From assembly GCF_003333265.1 (NCBI RefSeq), contig NZ_QOLB01000077.1, positions 1-64,000 of the forward strand: a stretch of DNA of 64,000 nt, written 5' to 3'. The notes below the pieces were generated by a model. That model saw only the letters and a list, made by a program, of their open reading frames with translations. It made no database searches and was not told where the DNA came from. Made by a program: the position numbers and the translations under genes. Origin of the DNA: Candidatus Halocynthiibacter alkanivorans (GTDB lineage: Bacteria > Pseudomonadota > Alphaproteobacteria > Rhodobacterales > Rhodobacteraceae). This document shows, in pieces, positions 1 to 8,633 of this stretch (within the stretch, counting starts at the first letter, position 1; each line of letters starts with the position of its first letter).

Positions 1-93
1 TTCCGGTACATCAATGGGTTCTATAACCCTCGACGGCGGCATTCATCGCTTGGTGGAAAAAGCCCCTTGGCCTTCGAACGAAAGGCCGCCTAA
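1..93 (+). mobile_element. IS3-family transposase, C-terminal end (partial IS)
   Basis: Reading from base 1, the plus strand encodes the last 30 residues of an IS3-family OrfB-type transposase, including FYNPRRRHSSLGGKSPLAFE, and stops at 91-93 (TAA). The FYN-(x)-RRRHSxLGxxSP-xFE pattern is the usual end of the rve integrase domain in IS3 relatives. The rest of the element lies left of the window. The IS probably ends a few tens of bases after the stop, because integrase homology on the opposite strand begins near position 115-130. I could not delimit the terminal inverted repeat. The insertion truncates the neighbouring integrase. Confidence 0.8.
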
Positions 94-1054
94 CATGAGA
101 TGAGAGACCGGAACTTTTGCGCGGCAAGTCCAGCTCTTCGCCCGTCTTCATCCGTTCCGGCGGGCAGATCCACAGGCGCTCTTCAAAATCGATCTCTTCC
201 CAGCGCAGTCCCAGGGCCTCGCCCGTTCTTGATCCCGTCAGACATGTGAACATCAGTGCTTTTGCTGCCATCGCTTTGCGGGATTTCAGATCAGCGCAGA
301 AATCCGGCACATCTTTCCAGTGCATCGCCTTGTGGTGTTTCACCCTGGCTTTGACTTTAGGCAGCGCCTGCGCGTCCTTGATCGCGGTGACCGGGTTCTC
401 ACCCGACCGAAAGCCTTTCGAGCGCGCAACGTCCAGCACCGTCTTGATCCTTTGAGCAAGCCGCTTCGCGGTCTCATGTTTCTCTGTCCAGATCGGCGCA
501 AGGCACATCATCACTTCCGGCTGATCAATACTGTCGATCGGCATCCGTCCAATTTTGGGGAAGGCGTAGTCCCGTAAGGTATTGATCCACTGCTGACCAT
601 GTTTGACGTTCTTCCATGTGGGCATCCGGTCAATATGCACCTGACGCGCCACCTCTTCAAAGCTCGGCACCTCTTGCCGCGCATTAAAACGTGGGTTCAG
701 CCCTTGTTTGGCCATGCGGCGATATTCCAGCGCCCGTTCACGCGCCTGGTTGAGCGTCACAATATCCGCACCACCCAAACCAAAGTCAGTGCGCAGCGGT
801 GCGCCCTTTTTGTTCTTCTGGCCTTTGACCACCACCCGCACGATCCAACGCCGTGCGCCGGATGGATCAACCACCAGATACAAACCGTTGCCATCGCCAT
901 GACGCCCGGCGCCCAGGTTCTCAACCAGCTTCTTGGTCAGCTTGCCAGACAGGGCCTTTCCAAAATTACCACATTCCGAACCACTCAAGGAATGAATATA
1001 GGCACAATCGAAAGAAACCCAAGACAGACGGAAATCCCAGCTAAGCTCACGCAA
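11..1054 (-). pseudogene. Tyrosine recombinase/integrase, 3' end lost to an IS
   Basis: This is a phage/island-type tyrosine recombinase with an N-terminal DUF4102-like arm (KLTKKLVENLGAGRHGDGNGLYLVVDPSGAR is the usual opening; shown here split as KLTKKLVENL and GNGLYLVVDPSGAR). A SAM-like core-binding domain follows, then the first catalytic block TGSRTGEALGLRWEEID with the first catalytic Arg. Homology stops after RMKTGEE. The last ~45 residues are read through the end of an IS3 element, so the H-x-x-R and Tyr blocks are missing and the product should be inactive. The true start is uncertain: the frame opens with GTG at 1054, but homology begins near residue 35. It lies 55 bp from the 3' end of tRNA-Ser, the usual place for an integrase of a tRNA-targeting element. 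Confidence 0.85.
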
Positions 1055-1109
1055 ACAAACGAAAAAGTCCGCCCAAGGCGACCCAGTTCAAACGATCAAA
1101 ATTGTATGG

Positions 1110-1199
1110 TGGCGGACAGACAGGGATTCGAACCCTGGAGACGGTCTCCCGCCTACACACTTTCCAGGCGTGCGCCTTCGACCACTCGGCCACCTGTCC
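1110..1199 (-). tRNA. tRNA-Ser (anticodon GGA)
   Basis: The reverse strand folds as a class II tRNA. The acceptor strands are GGACAGG at 1193-1199 and TCTGTCC, followed by discriminator G and an encoded CCA at 1110-1112. The anticodon loop CTGGAAA gives GGA, a long variable arm (GGCGGGAGACCGTCTCC) is typical of tRNA-Ser, and the T arm is CAGGGTTCGAATCCCTG. The length is 90 nt. The 3' end faces the broken integrase, so this tRNA is the probable attachment site of the element to the left. Confidence 0.96.
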
Positions 1200-1219
1200 G
1201 TGCGGGGGTATTAGCCCGA

Positions 1220-1630
1220 TCAAAGGGGGGGATGCAAGCCCAGGAATTGAAGTTTTTCAAGTTTTTTCGTCCAGGGCACTGCGCGGGGCAAAACACGGTA
1301 AAACAAAGCGGCATACTGCAGTTCCACCGCAACGGCGGGTAGAAGCCCGGGTGCCGTAAACCCACGCACCAATTCAATAATACCGACCCCTGTCACCGTC
1401 ACCCGCATCGCAATAAGCGCCAGAGCGATCGCGCGCCGGGCAGCGGGTTCAGACACGCCCCGGTCAAGAAACACAGCACCGCGACCCCGAGATAAACCTG
1501 GGCAAGGCGGCGCCCGACAAAAGCGGCCTCAGGCGCAACATCGACGCCCCGAGGCCCCACCACCGCTCCGGTGCACAATCACCAGACCGATAAAACCCCC
1601 AAAAAACAATACAGAGGCGGCCAGTGACAC
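1220..1630 (-). pseudogene. Possible frame-broken small membrane protein gene
   Basis: No intact gene fills the gap between the tRNA and the alanyl-tRNA editing gene. Three consecutive minus-strand frames each read as membrane-protein-like sequence: SLAASVLFFGGFIGLVIVH from a GTG at 1628-1630, then AQVYLGVAVLCFLTGACLNP, then ALALIAMRVTVTGVGIIELV up to a stop at 1220. Joined by two frameshifts these would give a protein of roughly 130 residues with about four membrane segments. I do not recognise the family. It may be a decayed gene or chance hydrophobic reading. Confidence 0.35.
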
Positions 1631-1658
1631 ACTTGAAAACGTCGTAAAAATTTCCTGC

Positions 1659-2378
1659 TTAAAGTTCGAGCAACAGATTTACCCGACGGTTGCGTTTGCC
1701 TTTTTTTTCGATCTTGCCCAGCCGCACCCGGCCAATTTCCGAGGTGCGCGCCACATGGGTGCCGCCGCAGGGTTGCAGATCCACCTGAGAGGCGCCTTCG
1801 CCAATACGGACCAGCCGGACCCGCCCTGCCCCCATCGGCGGCATCACGGACATGGTTTTCACCAGGCCCGGATTGGCAAGCAGCTCCTCATCCGTGATCC
1901 AGTCGTCGGTGACCTTCAGATCCCGCTCAATCAGATCATTGATCTGAGCTTCAATCGCATCCCGGTCATCCAGAGGCTCCGGCATGTCAAAATCAAGCCG
2001 GCCTTTTTCCGCGCCGATGGAACCGCCAGCCACCGGCAGTGGAATGACCACCGACAGCAGGTGCAGCGCCGTATGGACCCGCATATGGCGGTGGCGACGG
2101 CCCCAGTCCAGCGTCTGCAGCACCCGGCTGCCAACCGGCGGCAGCGCCAGCGGCTCTGAGGGCACCAGCACCACATCATCCCCGTCGCCTTTGACCGTTG
2201 TGGCAATGCCAATACCGCCGCCCGGCCAGCTGAGGCGACCGGAATCGCCCGGCTGACCGCCACTGGTCGGATAAAAGATAGTGCCATCCAGCACCACACC
2301 GCCTTCGCTGGTATGGGCGGTGACAGTGGCGTCATGGTCCTGTAAATAGGCGTCCTGGCGGAAAAGTAACTCGGTCAA
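1659..2378 (-). CDS. Alanyl-tRNA editing protein (AlaX family)
   Basis: This is a stand-alone trans-editing hydrolase related to the AlaRS editing domain, expected to deacylate Ser- or Gly-mischarged tRNA-Ala in the cytoplasm. The zinc site is visible as HTALH (H102, H106) and CGGTH (C204, H208). The N-terminal FYPTSGGQPGDSG block is typical of the family. At 239 aa it is a short-form AlaX. The start is a TTG (2376-2378) that overlaps the stop of the upstream mscS-like gene by 4 nt (TTGA), so it is translationally coupled and the last gene of a cysK-mscS-alaX unit. The family assignment is firm; which mischarged aminoacyl group it removes is not visible. Confidence 0.92.
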   Translation of the reverse strand: MTELLFRQDAYLQDHDATVTAHTSEGGVVLDGTIFYPTSGGQPGDSGRLSWPGGGIGIATTVKGDGDDVVLVPSEPLALPPVGSRVLQTLDWGRRHRHMRVHTALHLLSVVIPLPVAGGSIGAEKGRLDFDMPEPLDDRDAIEAQINDLIERDLKVTDDWITDEELLANPGLVKTMSVMPPMGAGRVRLVRIGEGASQVDLQPCGGTHVARTSEIGRVRLGKIEKKGKRNRRVNLLLEL

Positions 2379-4858
2379 AGGCTGTCTCCTGCATCTCCGT
2401 CTTCGCCCTCTGCACCAGAGAGGTCGACAAGGCCGTCATTATCTGGCGACAAACGGTCAGCTGCACCGGAGGCAGCCGGCATGGTTTTCACTGTGACCGC
2501 GGTGCCGCCCGTAAGCGCTTCGGGGTTGCGCAGCCAGATATCACGCTGTGCAAACGGAATTTCAATATCTTCTTCGATGAAGCGACGGGCTATTTCATGG
2601 TTGATTTCGGATTTAACTGTCAGCACAAAATTCACATCGCGTAAGATGGCGCGGATTTCGAAATCAAGGCTGTCGGCACCAAAACCGACAAAATGCACCG
2701 ATGGCGGTGGGTTCATCGCCACCAGTGGCTGCGCCTGGGCGATCTCATTCAGGATGCGCTCCACCCGGCGCGTATCAGTGCCATAGGCGACACCGACCGG
2801 GATCACCGCGCGTGCAATCAGATTGCCACGCGTATAGTTGGTCACCTGGCCCGCAATCAGGTCCTGGTTCGGCAAAATCACATCGGTCCGGTCAAAGGTT
2901 TCGATCCGGGTCGAGCGCACTGAAATTTTGCGCACATAGCCCATCTGGCCGTTGACCTCGATCCAGTCGCCTTCAGAAATCGGGCGTTCCACCAGAAGGA
3001 TGATGCCGGAGACAAAATTGGAGACGATGGTCTGCAGACCAAAGCCGATACCGACCGACAGGGCGCCTGCAACCAGCGCCAGTGAACTGAGATCGATCCC
3101 GGCAGAGGTCACGCCAATGACTGCGGCAAGAAAGATGCCCACATACCCCAGCCCGGCGGAAATGGCGTTCTGACCGCCTTTGTCCAGCGATGTTTTGGGC
3201 AGAACAGTGGTTTTCAGCGTTTGCTGCACCAGACGGGTCAGAAGATAGCCGACGCCAAACACCACCGCAAAGGTCAGCAAAGCACTCAGCGAGACTTTGG
3301 TTTCGCCGATGGAAAAGCCGGATTGCAGCGTCGACCAGATCTGATAAAGATCTGCAGGTTTCGCGCCCCAGATCAGCGCAAAGCCGGGCAGCGAGACCAG
3401 GATCAGGGCAAAGGCCAGCAAGACGGGTGTCAGCGCATTGCCAAGTGCCTCATCTGATTTTCCGGTCACAATAGCATACACATCTGTGGCCAGCCGGGAC
3501 AGGATCAACAGGCTGCCGGCCAGCGCCAGGCTGATCGCCATCGGCATTACCAGCGCACCGGCCGCCGCAAGATATCCGATCAAAGCCAACAGCGGCCCGA
3601 CCACGCCAGTCAACATCGCCACCCGGCCCAGCCCGCCGATAATCCGGTTGCGAAACAGTGGCGGCGCGTCTTCCGCCGCCACATCAGCCTCCCGGGGCTC
3701 AGAGCCGCGCCGCATCAAATGCCCGAGACGCAGCAGAATCAATCCGCTCAGCACAAACAACGGCAACATCAGCACGGCAACAGAGGCGTCATTGTAAGCG
3801 TCAAATGCCGCCATATCGCGCAGTAACATCGCCAGGCCGGACAGCAAACCGAGCGACCCGGCATAGATCCGGCCTTCCCGGCGGGCTTCCTGGCTGAGGT
3901 TCAGAACGGGATTGGCATGGGGGTGCTTGGCAAAAAGATGCGTGGCAACCCAAAGGGCCATGAAAAAGGAGATGCCGGTTTGTGGCAGGTTGCTGGCAAT
4001 GATCTGACCGTGGAATCCCAGCAACGCCGTAGCGTTGAGCGCGCGGGTCAGCGCAAAAAGCCCGATCACCGGCAGCAGGAACATGCCCAGCGACGCGACA
4101 AAGCCGGCAAGTTCATTGCCGCCGCGCCCCAACCGCCCTTGCAGGCGCTGGGTGATTTCTTCCATCCATCGCCGTCCCCGCCACAGCAGCACGGCCGCCA
4201 ACAGAAGATACGAAATGCTCTGAGGCAGATTTTCGCGGGTTTCCGCCAACCTTGTCTGCGACCGGTAAGCCTCTGAAATTTCGGAGGCAACCTCAAATAA
4301 GCTGCCGCTGATCGCCTCGACAGCCCCGGACCAGTACGCCGGATTAAGCGGCGTGGGACCAAGACGTAGTAAGGCATCCGTCTGGCGCAGACGCAGCAGC
4401 GCGTTGATTTCCCGCACCAGGCCGTCAGCGCGGGACCAGGCTTCCTGCGCGCGCGTTTGCGGCGCCAGTGCCTCGGCAAGCTGCGCGGCAAGCTCGTCCC
4501 GCCGCTCGGTAATTTCAACGGCTTCTTTGCCGCCATTTTCCGGGCCCACGCCAAACGTATCGAACTGGGATTGCAGCGTATCGATGCGGGCCTGGTTGCT
4601 GTCCTGGGCGTTCAGAAACCGGTCACGCCACGCCAGCATAGTATCGCGCAGCGCTTCAAACGCGTGGTCCGCCGCACGTTGTGCAAGCAGAGAACGTTCG
4701 GCACGTCCGGCAATAATATCCCAGCCGTCATAATCCGGCGCAGCCACAGCTTCCTGGGCAAAAGCACTGCCGCGTTCGGGCGGGCCGACACCGGCGACAG
4801 TCACCAGGGACAGCGCCAGCAGGAATGCGAGTGTCAGCCGTTTGACGGAATGAAACAT
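2375..4858 (-). CDS. MscS-family mechanosensitive channel with DUF3772 domain
   Basis: An 827-aa inner-membrane protein. It has a signal peptide (about residues 1-35), a periplasmic helical DUF3772-like region rich in Asp/Arg coiled segments (about 60-210), roughly ten membrane helices, and a C-terminal MscS core (about 575-770). The core contains VVSNFVSGIILLVERPISEGD and the beta-domain motif VNGQMGYVRKISVRSTRI, followed by an acidic tail. Members are large osmotic-release channels. The start ATG shares one base with the cysK stop (TAATG), and the end overlaps the AlaX gene, so the three genes are co-transcribed. Gating threshold and physiological role cannot be read from sequence. Confidence 0.92.
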   Translation of the reverse strand: MFHSVKRLTLAFLLALSLVTVAGVGPPERGSAFAQEAVAAPDYDGWDIIAGRAERSLLAQRAADHAFEALRDTMLAWRDRFLNAQDSNQARIDTLQSQFDTFGVGPENGGKEAVEITERRDELAAQLAEALAPQTRAQEAWSRADGLVREINALLRLRQTDALLRLGPTPLNPAYWSGAVEAISGSLFEVASEISEAYRSQTRLAETRENLPQSISYLLLAAVLLWRGRRWMEEITQRLQGRLGRGGNELAGFVASLGMFLLPVIGLFALTRALNATALLGFHGQIIASNLPQTGISFFMALWVATHLFAKHPHANPVLNLSQEARREGRIYAGSLGLLSGLAMLLRDMAAFDAYNDASVAVLMLPLFVLSGLILLRLGHLMRRGSEPREADVAAEDAPPLFRNRIIGGLGRVAMLTGVVGPLLALIGYLAAAGALVMPMAISLALAGSLLILSRLATDVYAIVTGKSDEALGNALTPVLLAFALILVSLPGFALIWGAKPADLYQIWSTLQSGFSIGETKVSLSALLTFAVVFGVGYLLTRLVQQTLKTTVLPKTSLDKGGQNAISAGLGYVGIFLAAVIGVTSAGIDLSSLALVAGALSVGIGFGLQTIVSNFVSGIILLVERPISEGDWIEVNGQMGYVRKISVRSTRIETFDRTDVILPNQDLIAGQVTNYTRGNLIARAVIPVGVAYGTDTRRVERILNEIAQAQPLVAMNPPPSVHFVGFGADSLDFEIRAILRDVNFVLTVKSEINHEIARRFIEEDIEIPFAQRDIWLRNPEALTGGTAVTVKTMPAASGAADRLSPDNDGLVDLSGAEGEDGDAGDSL

Positions 4859-5889
4859 TAACCCTCAAATACGGCTGGGACCACACGGGACGTTTCCGCC
4901 AGCCATTTGGGATACGGCAAGCCCTTTTCCTTCAGGAACTCCGGGTTAAAGAGTTTGGACTGATAGCGGGTGCCATAGTCCGCCAGCACCGTAACGATGG
5001 TGTGGCCAGGCCCCATGTGACGCGCCATTTTAATCGCGCCCGCAATGTTGATCCCGGTGGAGCCGCCCATGCAGAGACCTTCGTCCTGCAGCAGGTCAAA
5101 GACCACCGGCAGCGCTTCTTCATCCGCAACCTGGCAGGAGAAATCAGGTGTAAACCCTTCCAGGTTGGCGGTGATACGCCCCTGGCCGATGCCCTCAGTA
5201 ATCGAGGTGCCCTCAGATTTCAGCTCACCACTGGTGTAATAGCTGTAAAGCGCAGCGCCCATCGGATCGGCAAGACCGATTTTTACGCCTTTGGGCTGCA
5301 ACGCCATACCGACGCCGGCAAGTGTGCCGCCAGAGCCAACGGCGCAGATGAAGCCGTCTACTTTACCAGCGGTCTGTTCCCAAATCTCGGGGCCGGTGGT
5401 TTCCAGATGGGCCAGCCGGTTGGCGACATTGTCAAACTGGTTGGCCCAGATGGCGCCATTGGCTTCGGTTTTCGCCAGTTCGGCCGCCAGACGACCGGAA
5501 TAACGCACATAGTTGTTCGGATTTTTGTAAGGCGCCGCAGGGACCTGGACCAGTTCCGCCCCGGCCAGACGGATCATGTCTTTTTTCTCCTGAGACTGGG
5601 TCTCAGGAATGACGATGACCGTTTTGAACCCAAGTGCAGCGCCCACAAGCGCCAGACCGATGCCGGTATTGCCGGCCGTGCCTTCAACGATTGTGCCGCC
5701 TGGTTTCAGCGCGCCGCTTTTGACGGCTTCCTGAATTATATAAAGCGCGGCGCGGTCTTTGACCGACTGACCCGGGTTCATAAATTCGGCTTTGCCGTAA
5801 ATGTCACAGCCGGTGGCTTCTGACGCCGCTTTGAGCCGGATAAGTGGCGTGTTGCCAATAGCCTGGATCAGATCCTCATTCACGCGCAT
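4858..5889 (-). CDS. cysK: Cysteine synthase A (O-acetylserine sulfhydrylase)
   Basis: A PLP-dependent fold-type II enzyme making L-cysteine from O-acetylserine and sulfide. The PLP lysine is K44 in SVKDRAA, the substrate loop is EGTAGNTGIG, and the phosphate-binding loop is GSGGTLAG. I start it at the ATG at 5887-5889, preceded by AGGAGA, giving 343 aa. An in-frame extension to 5967 lacks family homology. It is first in an overlapping unit with the mscS-like and alaX genes. trgA lies about 250 bp upstream in the same direction. In Rhodobacter sphaeroides trgAB and cysK sit together and contribute to tellurite resistance, so this arrangement echoes that locus. Confidence 0.95.
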   Translation of the reverse strand: MRVNEDLIQAIGNTPLIRLKAASEATGCDIYGKAEFMNPGQSVKDRAALYIIQEAVKSGALKPGGTIVEGTAGNTGIGLALVGAALGFKTVIVIPETQSQEKKDMIRLAGAELVQVPAAPYKNPNNYVRYSGRLAAELAKTEANGAIWANQFDNVANRLAHLETTGPEIWEQTAGKVDGFICAVGSGGTLAGVGMALQPKGVKIGLADPMGAALYSYYTSGELKSEGTSITEGIGQGRITANLEGFTPDFSCQVADEEALPVVFDLLQDEGLCMGGSTGINIAGAIKMARHMGPGHTIVTVLADYGTRYQSKLFNPEFLKEKGLPYPKWLAETSRVVPAVFEG

Positions 5890-6141
5890 ACCATTCTCCT
5901 GCTCGAACTGCACTTCGTCGCTTATGTATGTCGGGCAGCGCTGGAACTCAAGCGTGTCAAAACCCAATCAGACCAGTCTTTGCAGCTTTATGCCCGGGGC
6001 GAAACACTTGTTTTCCCCACAGGCTGTTCCGGGGCATGTTGTTCATTTGACGAAGCACTACCAGCAACAATGGCGCTGGCACGCAAGTGAATTACAGCAG
6101 ACCGTTGCGACACGGGCCACGAGGCATTCAATGTCCCGGCT

Positions 6142-6591
6142 TTAAGACCAGCGCTTGCCCACTGCGCCGACCAGCCAGCCGCCAACAATACCGCCGATCA
6201 CCGCCGCAATGACAAAATCCGGTTTTGCAATGATCAGGGCATATTCACCGATTATCCCAAACATATTGACCAGCGCATCCATCGGCCCGTCATAGCGCAG
6301 GCGAAGCGATCCGCGGTACATTTCATAGCCGGCAAATACAAGGAGAGACCAGGCAATGATCAGGCCGGAACTGGTGATGCCAAAGCCGATCATCGCGCTT
6401 CTGGTGTCCCGCGCTTTGGGGCCCACAAAATGCCAGCCAACCAGAGCACCAATGACCGCAATGATATGGGGAAAATACCCCATAGACATGCCTTCCATAT
6501 TCTCAGGAAGATGCGCGGGCACCAGCATGGCCATGAAAAACGCCAGCGCCGCGAACCAAATGGCAGAAATCAGTTTAGGCATCGTAGGCAT
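6142..6591 (-). CDS. trgA: TrgA family membrane protein
   Basis: A 149-aa inner-membrane protein with about four membrane helices (residues 6-25, 40-57, 70-90 and 122-145). The sequence MGYFPHIIAVIGALVGWHFVG is typical of TrgA, a family largely restricted to Rhodobacterales and named for the tellurite resistance gene of Rhodobacter sphaeroides. The start at 6591 has GGAG five bases upstream. It precedes cysK in the same orientation, separated by a promoter-sized gap. Its biochemical function is unknown; the link to tellurite comes from genetics on the homologue. Confidence 0.82.
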   Translation of the reverse strand: MPTMPKLISAIWFAALAFFMAMLVPAHLPENMEGMSMGYFPHIIAVIGALVGWHFVGPKARDTRSAMIGFGITSSGLIIAWSLLVFAGYEMYRGSLRLRYDGPMDALVNMFGIIGEYALIIAKPDFVIAAVIGGIVGGWLVGAVGKRWS

Positions 6592-6701
6592 CGGAGCTCC
6601 ACCCCTGGAATTGAACAGGTAACCCGCAGTTTCAGATGCCTGCGCGCATCACACAAGGGAAGAATTCAGTTATTCGCACAGCATTTAACCAATCTGCAAC
6701 A

Positions 6702-8525
6702 TCAGGCAACACCAAGTTCAGCCTCTTCCGCGGCCTGCCGGTTCCACATAGCAGCGTATTTCCCACCCCGGCGCAGCAGGTCTTCGTGCCGGCCCTGTTC
6801 AACAATCACGCCCTTATCGAGCACCACAATCTGGTCGGCATCGGCAATGGTCGAAAGACGGTGGGCGATCGTAATCACCGAACGCCCCTGCCCCATATCG
6901 CGCAGACTGTCCTGAATTTCGCTTTCGGTCTGTGTGTCCAGCGCTGACGTGGCTTCGTCCAGCAGCAGGATCGGCGGGTCTTTCAGCAAGGTGCGCGCGA
7001 TACCGACACGCTGTTTTTCGCCGCCGGACAGTTTCAGACCGCGCTCCCCGACAGTGGTCTCATACCCTTCCGGCAGGCTGGTGATAAACTCATCGATTTT
7101 TGCGGCACGGGCGGCGGCTTCGACCTCGCTCTGGCTGGCCTCGGGCCGGCCATAGGCGATGTTGTAATAGATCGTATCGTTAAACAGCACCGTGTCCTGC
7201 GGCACCACACCAACAGAGTGGTGCAGGCTTTCCTGGGTCACGTCCCGCAGATCCTGCCCGTCAATGGAAATCCCGCCGCCAACCACGTCATAAAAGCGAA
7301 ACAACAACCGCCCGATGGTGGATTTACCCGAGCCGGAGGGGCCGACAATGGCGACAGTTTCGCCGGCCGCAACTTTCAGGGAAACCCCCTTAAGAATGGG
7401 GCGTTCGGCATCATATCCAAAACTTACATTGTCAAAAACGATTTCACCCCGGGGCACGGTCAGATCCGCAGCATCAGCCTTGTCTGCCACTTCCGCCGGC
7501 TGCTCCAGCAGGGTGAACATATCGCCCATATCCACCAGAGACTGACGGATTTCGCGATAGACTGTGCCGAGAAAGTTCAAAGGCAGCACCAGCTGGATCA
7601 TATAGGCGTTCACCATAACAAAATCGCCGACGCTCAGTTCGCCGTTGCCAACCGCGACCGCCGCCATCGCCATCACCACAACCAGCCCGGCATTCAGCAA
7701 CAGCGCCTGACCGAAATTCAGAAACGCCAGCGTGTAGCTGGTTTTCAGCGCTGCGGCGACATAGCCTTTCATCGCGCCGTCATAGCGCTGAGCTTCACGC
7801 CGCTCCGCACCAAAATATTTGACGGTTTCAAAGTTTAACAGGCTGTCGATCGCCTTTTGATTGGCATCGGTGTCCTGGTCGTTCATTTCCTTGCGGATTT
7901 TCACCCGCCATTCGGTCACCCTGAAAGTGAACATGGTGTAGACCGCGATCGTCACCACCACCACCGCCAGATACCAGACGTCAAAAACGACGTACAGGAT
8001 CAGCGCAATCATACCCAGTTCGACGATCAGTGGCCCGATCGAAAACAGCACAAAGCGCAGCAGGAATTCGACGCCTTTGACCCCACGTTCCACAATGCGG
8101 CTGAGACCGCCGGTCTTGCGGGAGATGTGATAGCGCATCGACAGATTGTGGATGTGGGTAAAGGTTTCCAGCGCCAGCAGACGCAGCGCCCGTTGGCCGA
8201 CCTTGGCAAAGACCACGTCCCGCAACTGCTGAAATCCGACATTCAGCATGCGGGTGAGACCATAAACAACGGTCAGACCCACGGCACCAAGCCCCAGTGT
8301 CCAACCCGCATCCGGACTGTCCCCGGCCAGCGTATCCACCGCTGCTTTGTAAAAAAACGGCGCCAGTACCAGCACCAGTTTCGCAATAAACAATATCGTC
8401 AGCGCCACCACGACCCGACGTTTTACCCACGGCGCACTGTCGGGCCACAGGTAAGGCAACACCCGGCGGATGGTGCGCATACTGTCTTTGGGTGCCTCAG
8501 TGGTGGTGAGTGTGGATTTGCGCAT
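6702..8525 (-). CDS. Atm1/ABCB7-type ABC exporter (permease-ATPase fusion)
   Basis: A 607-aa half-transporter starting at the ATG at 8523-8525; an upstream extension to 8591 is unlikely. The membrane domain (about 35-335) has six helices and the Atm1 signatures NFETVKYFGAERRE and VYREIRQSLVDM. The nucleotide-binding domain has Walker A GPSGSGKST (395-403), signature LSGGEKQ (499-505), Walker B ILLLDEATSALD (519-530) and the H-loop IAHR. Bacterial Atm1 proteins export glutathione-linked metal or sulfur species and protect from heavy metals. It follows the LysM protein gene with an intervening hairpin, so it probably has its own promoter. Confidence 0.93.
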   Translation of the reverse strand: MRKSTLTTTEAPKDSMRTIRRVLPYLWPDSAPWVKRRVVVALTILFIAKLVLVLAPFFYKAAVDTLAGDSPDAGWTLGLGAVGLTVVYGLTRMLNVGFQQLRDVVFAKVGQRALRLLALETFTHIHNLSMRYHISRKTGGLSRIVERGVKGVEFLLRFVLFSIGPLIVELGMIALILYVVFDVWYLAVVVVTIAVYTMFTFRVTEWRVKIRKEMNDQDTDANQKAIDSLLNFETVKYFGAERREAQRYDGAMKGYVAAALKTSYTLAFLNFGQALLLNAGLVVVMAMAAVAVGNGELSVGDFVMVNAYMIQLVLPLNFLGTVYREIRQSLVDMGDMFTLLEQPAEVADKADAADLTVPRGEIVFDNVSFGYDAERPILKGVSLKVAAGETVAIVGPSGSGKSTIGRLLFRFYDVVGGGISIDGQDLRDVTQESLHHSVGVVPQDTVLFNDTIYYNIAYGRPEASQSEVEAAARAAKIDEFITSLPEGYETTVGERGLKLSGGEKQRVGIARTLLKDPPILLLDEATSALDTQTESEIQDSLRDMGQGRSVITIAHRLSTIADADQIVVLDKGVIVEQGRHEDLLRRGGKYAAMWNRQAAEEAELGVA

Positions 8526-8592
8526 CCTGCGCCCCCTTTGCCTGCCTGAAGGTGCGGACCAGGCCGCAGGCCACACAGCTAGCAGAGGCAAC

Positions 8593-8624
8593 AGGGCCGC
8601 GAAAGCAACAAAATTCGCGGCCCT
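8593..8624 (-). terminator. Hairpin between LysM gene and ABC exporter
   Basis: Perfect 11-bp stem AGGGCCGCGAA (8593-8603) and TTCGCGGCCCT (8614-8624) with a 10-nt loop, ten bases after the LysM gene stop. The T-tract (GATTTTTC) follows only on the plus strand, so on the minus strand it may act as a weak or Rho-assisted terminator or as an mRNA-stabilising hairpin. Confidence 0.6.
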
Positions 8625-8633
8625 GATTTTTCA

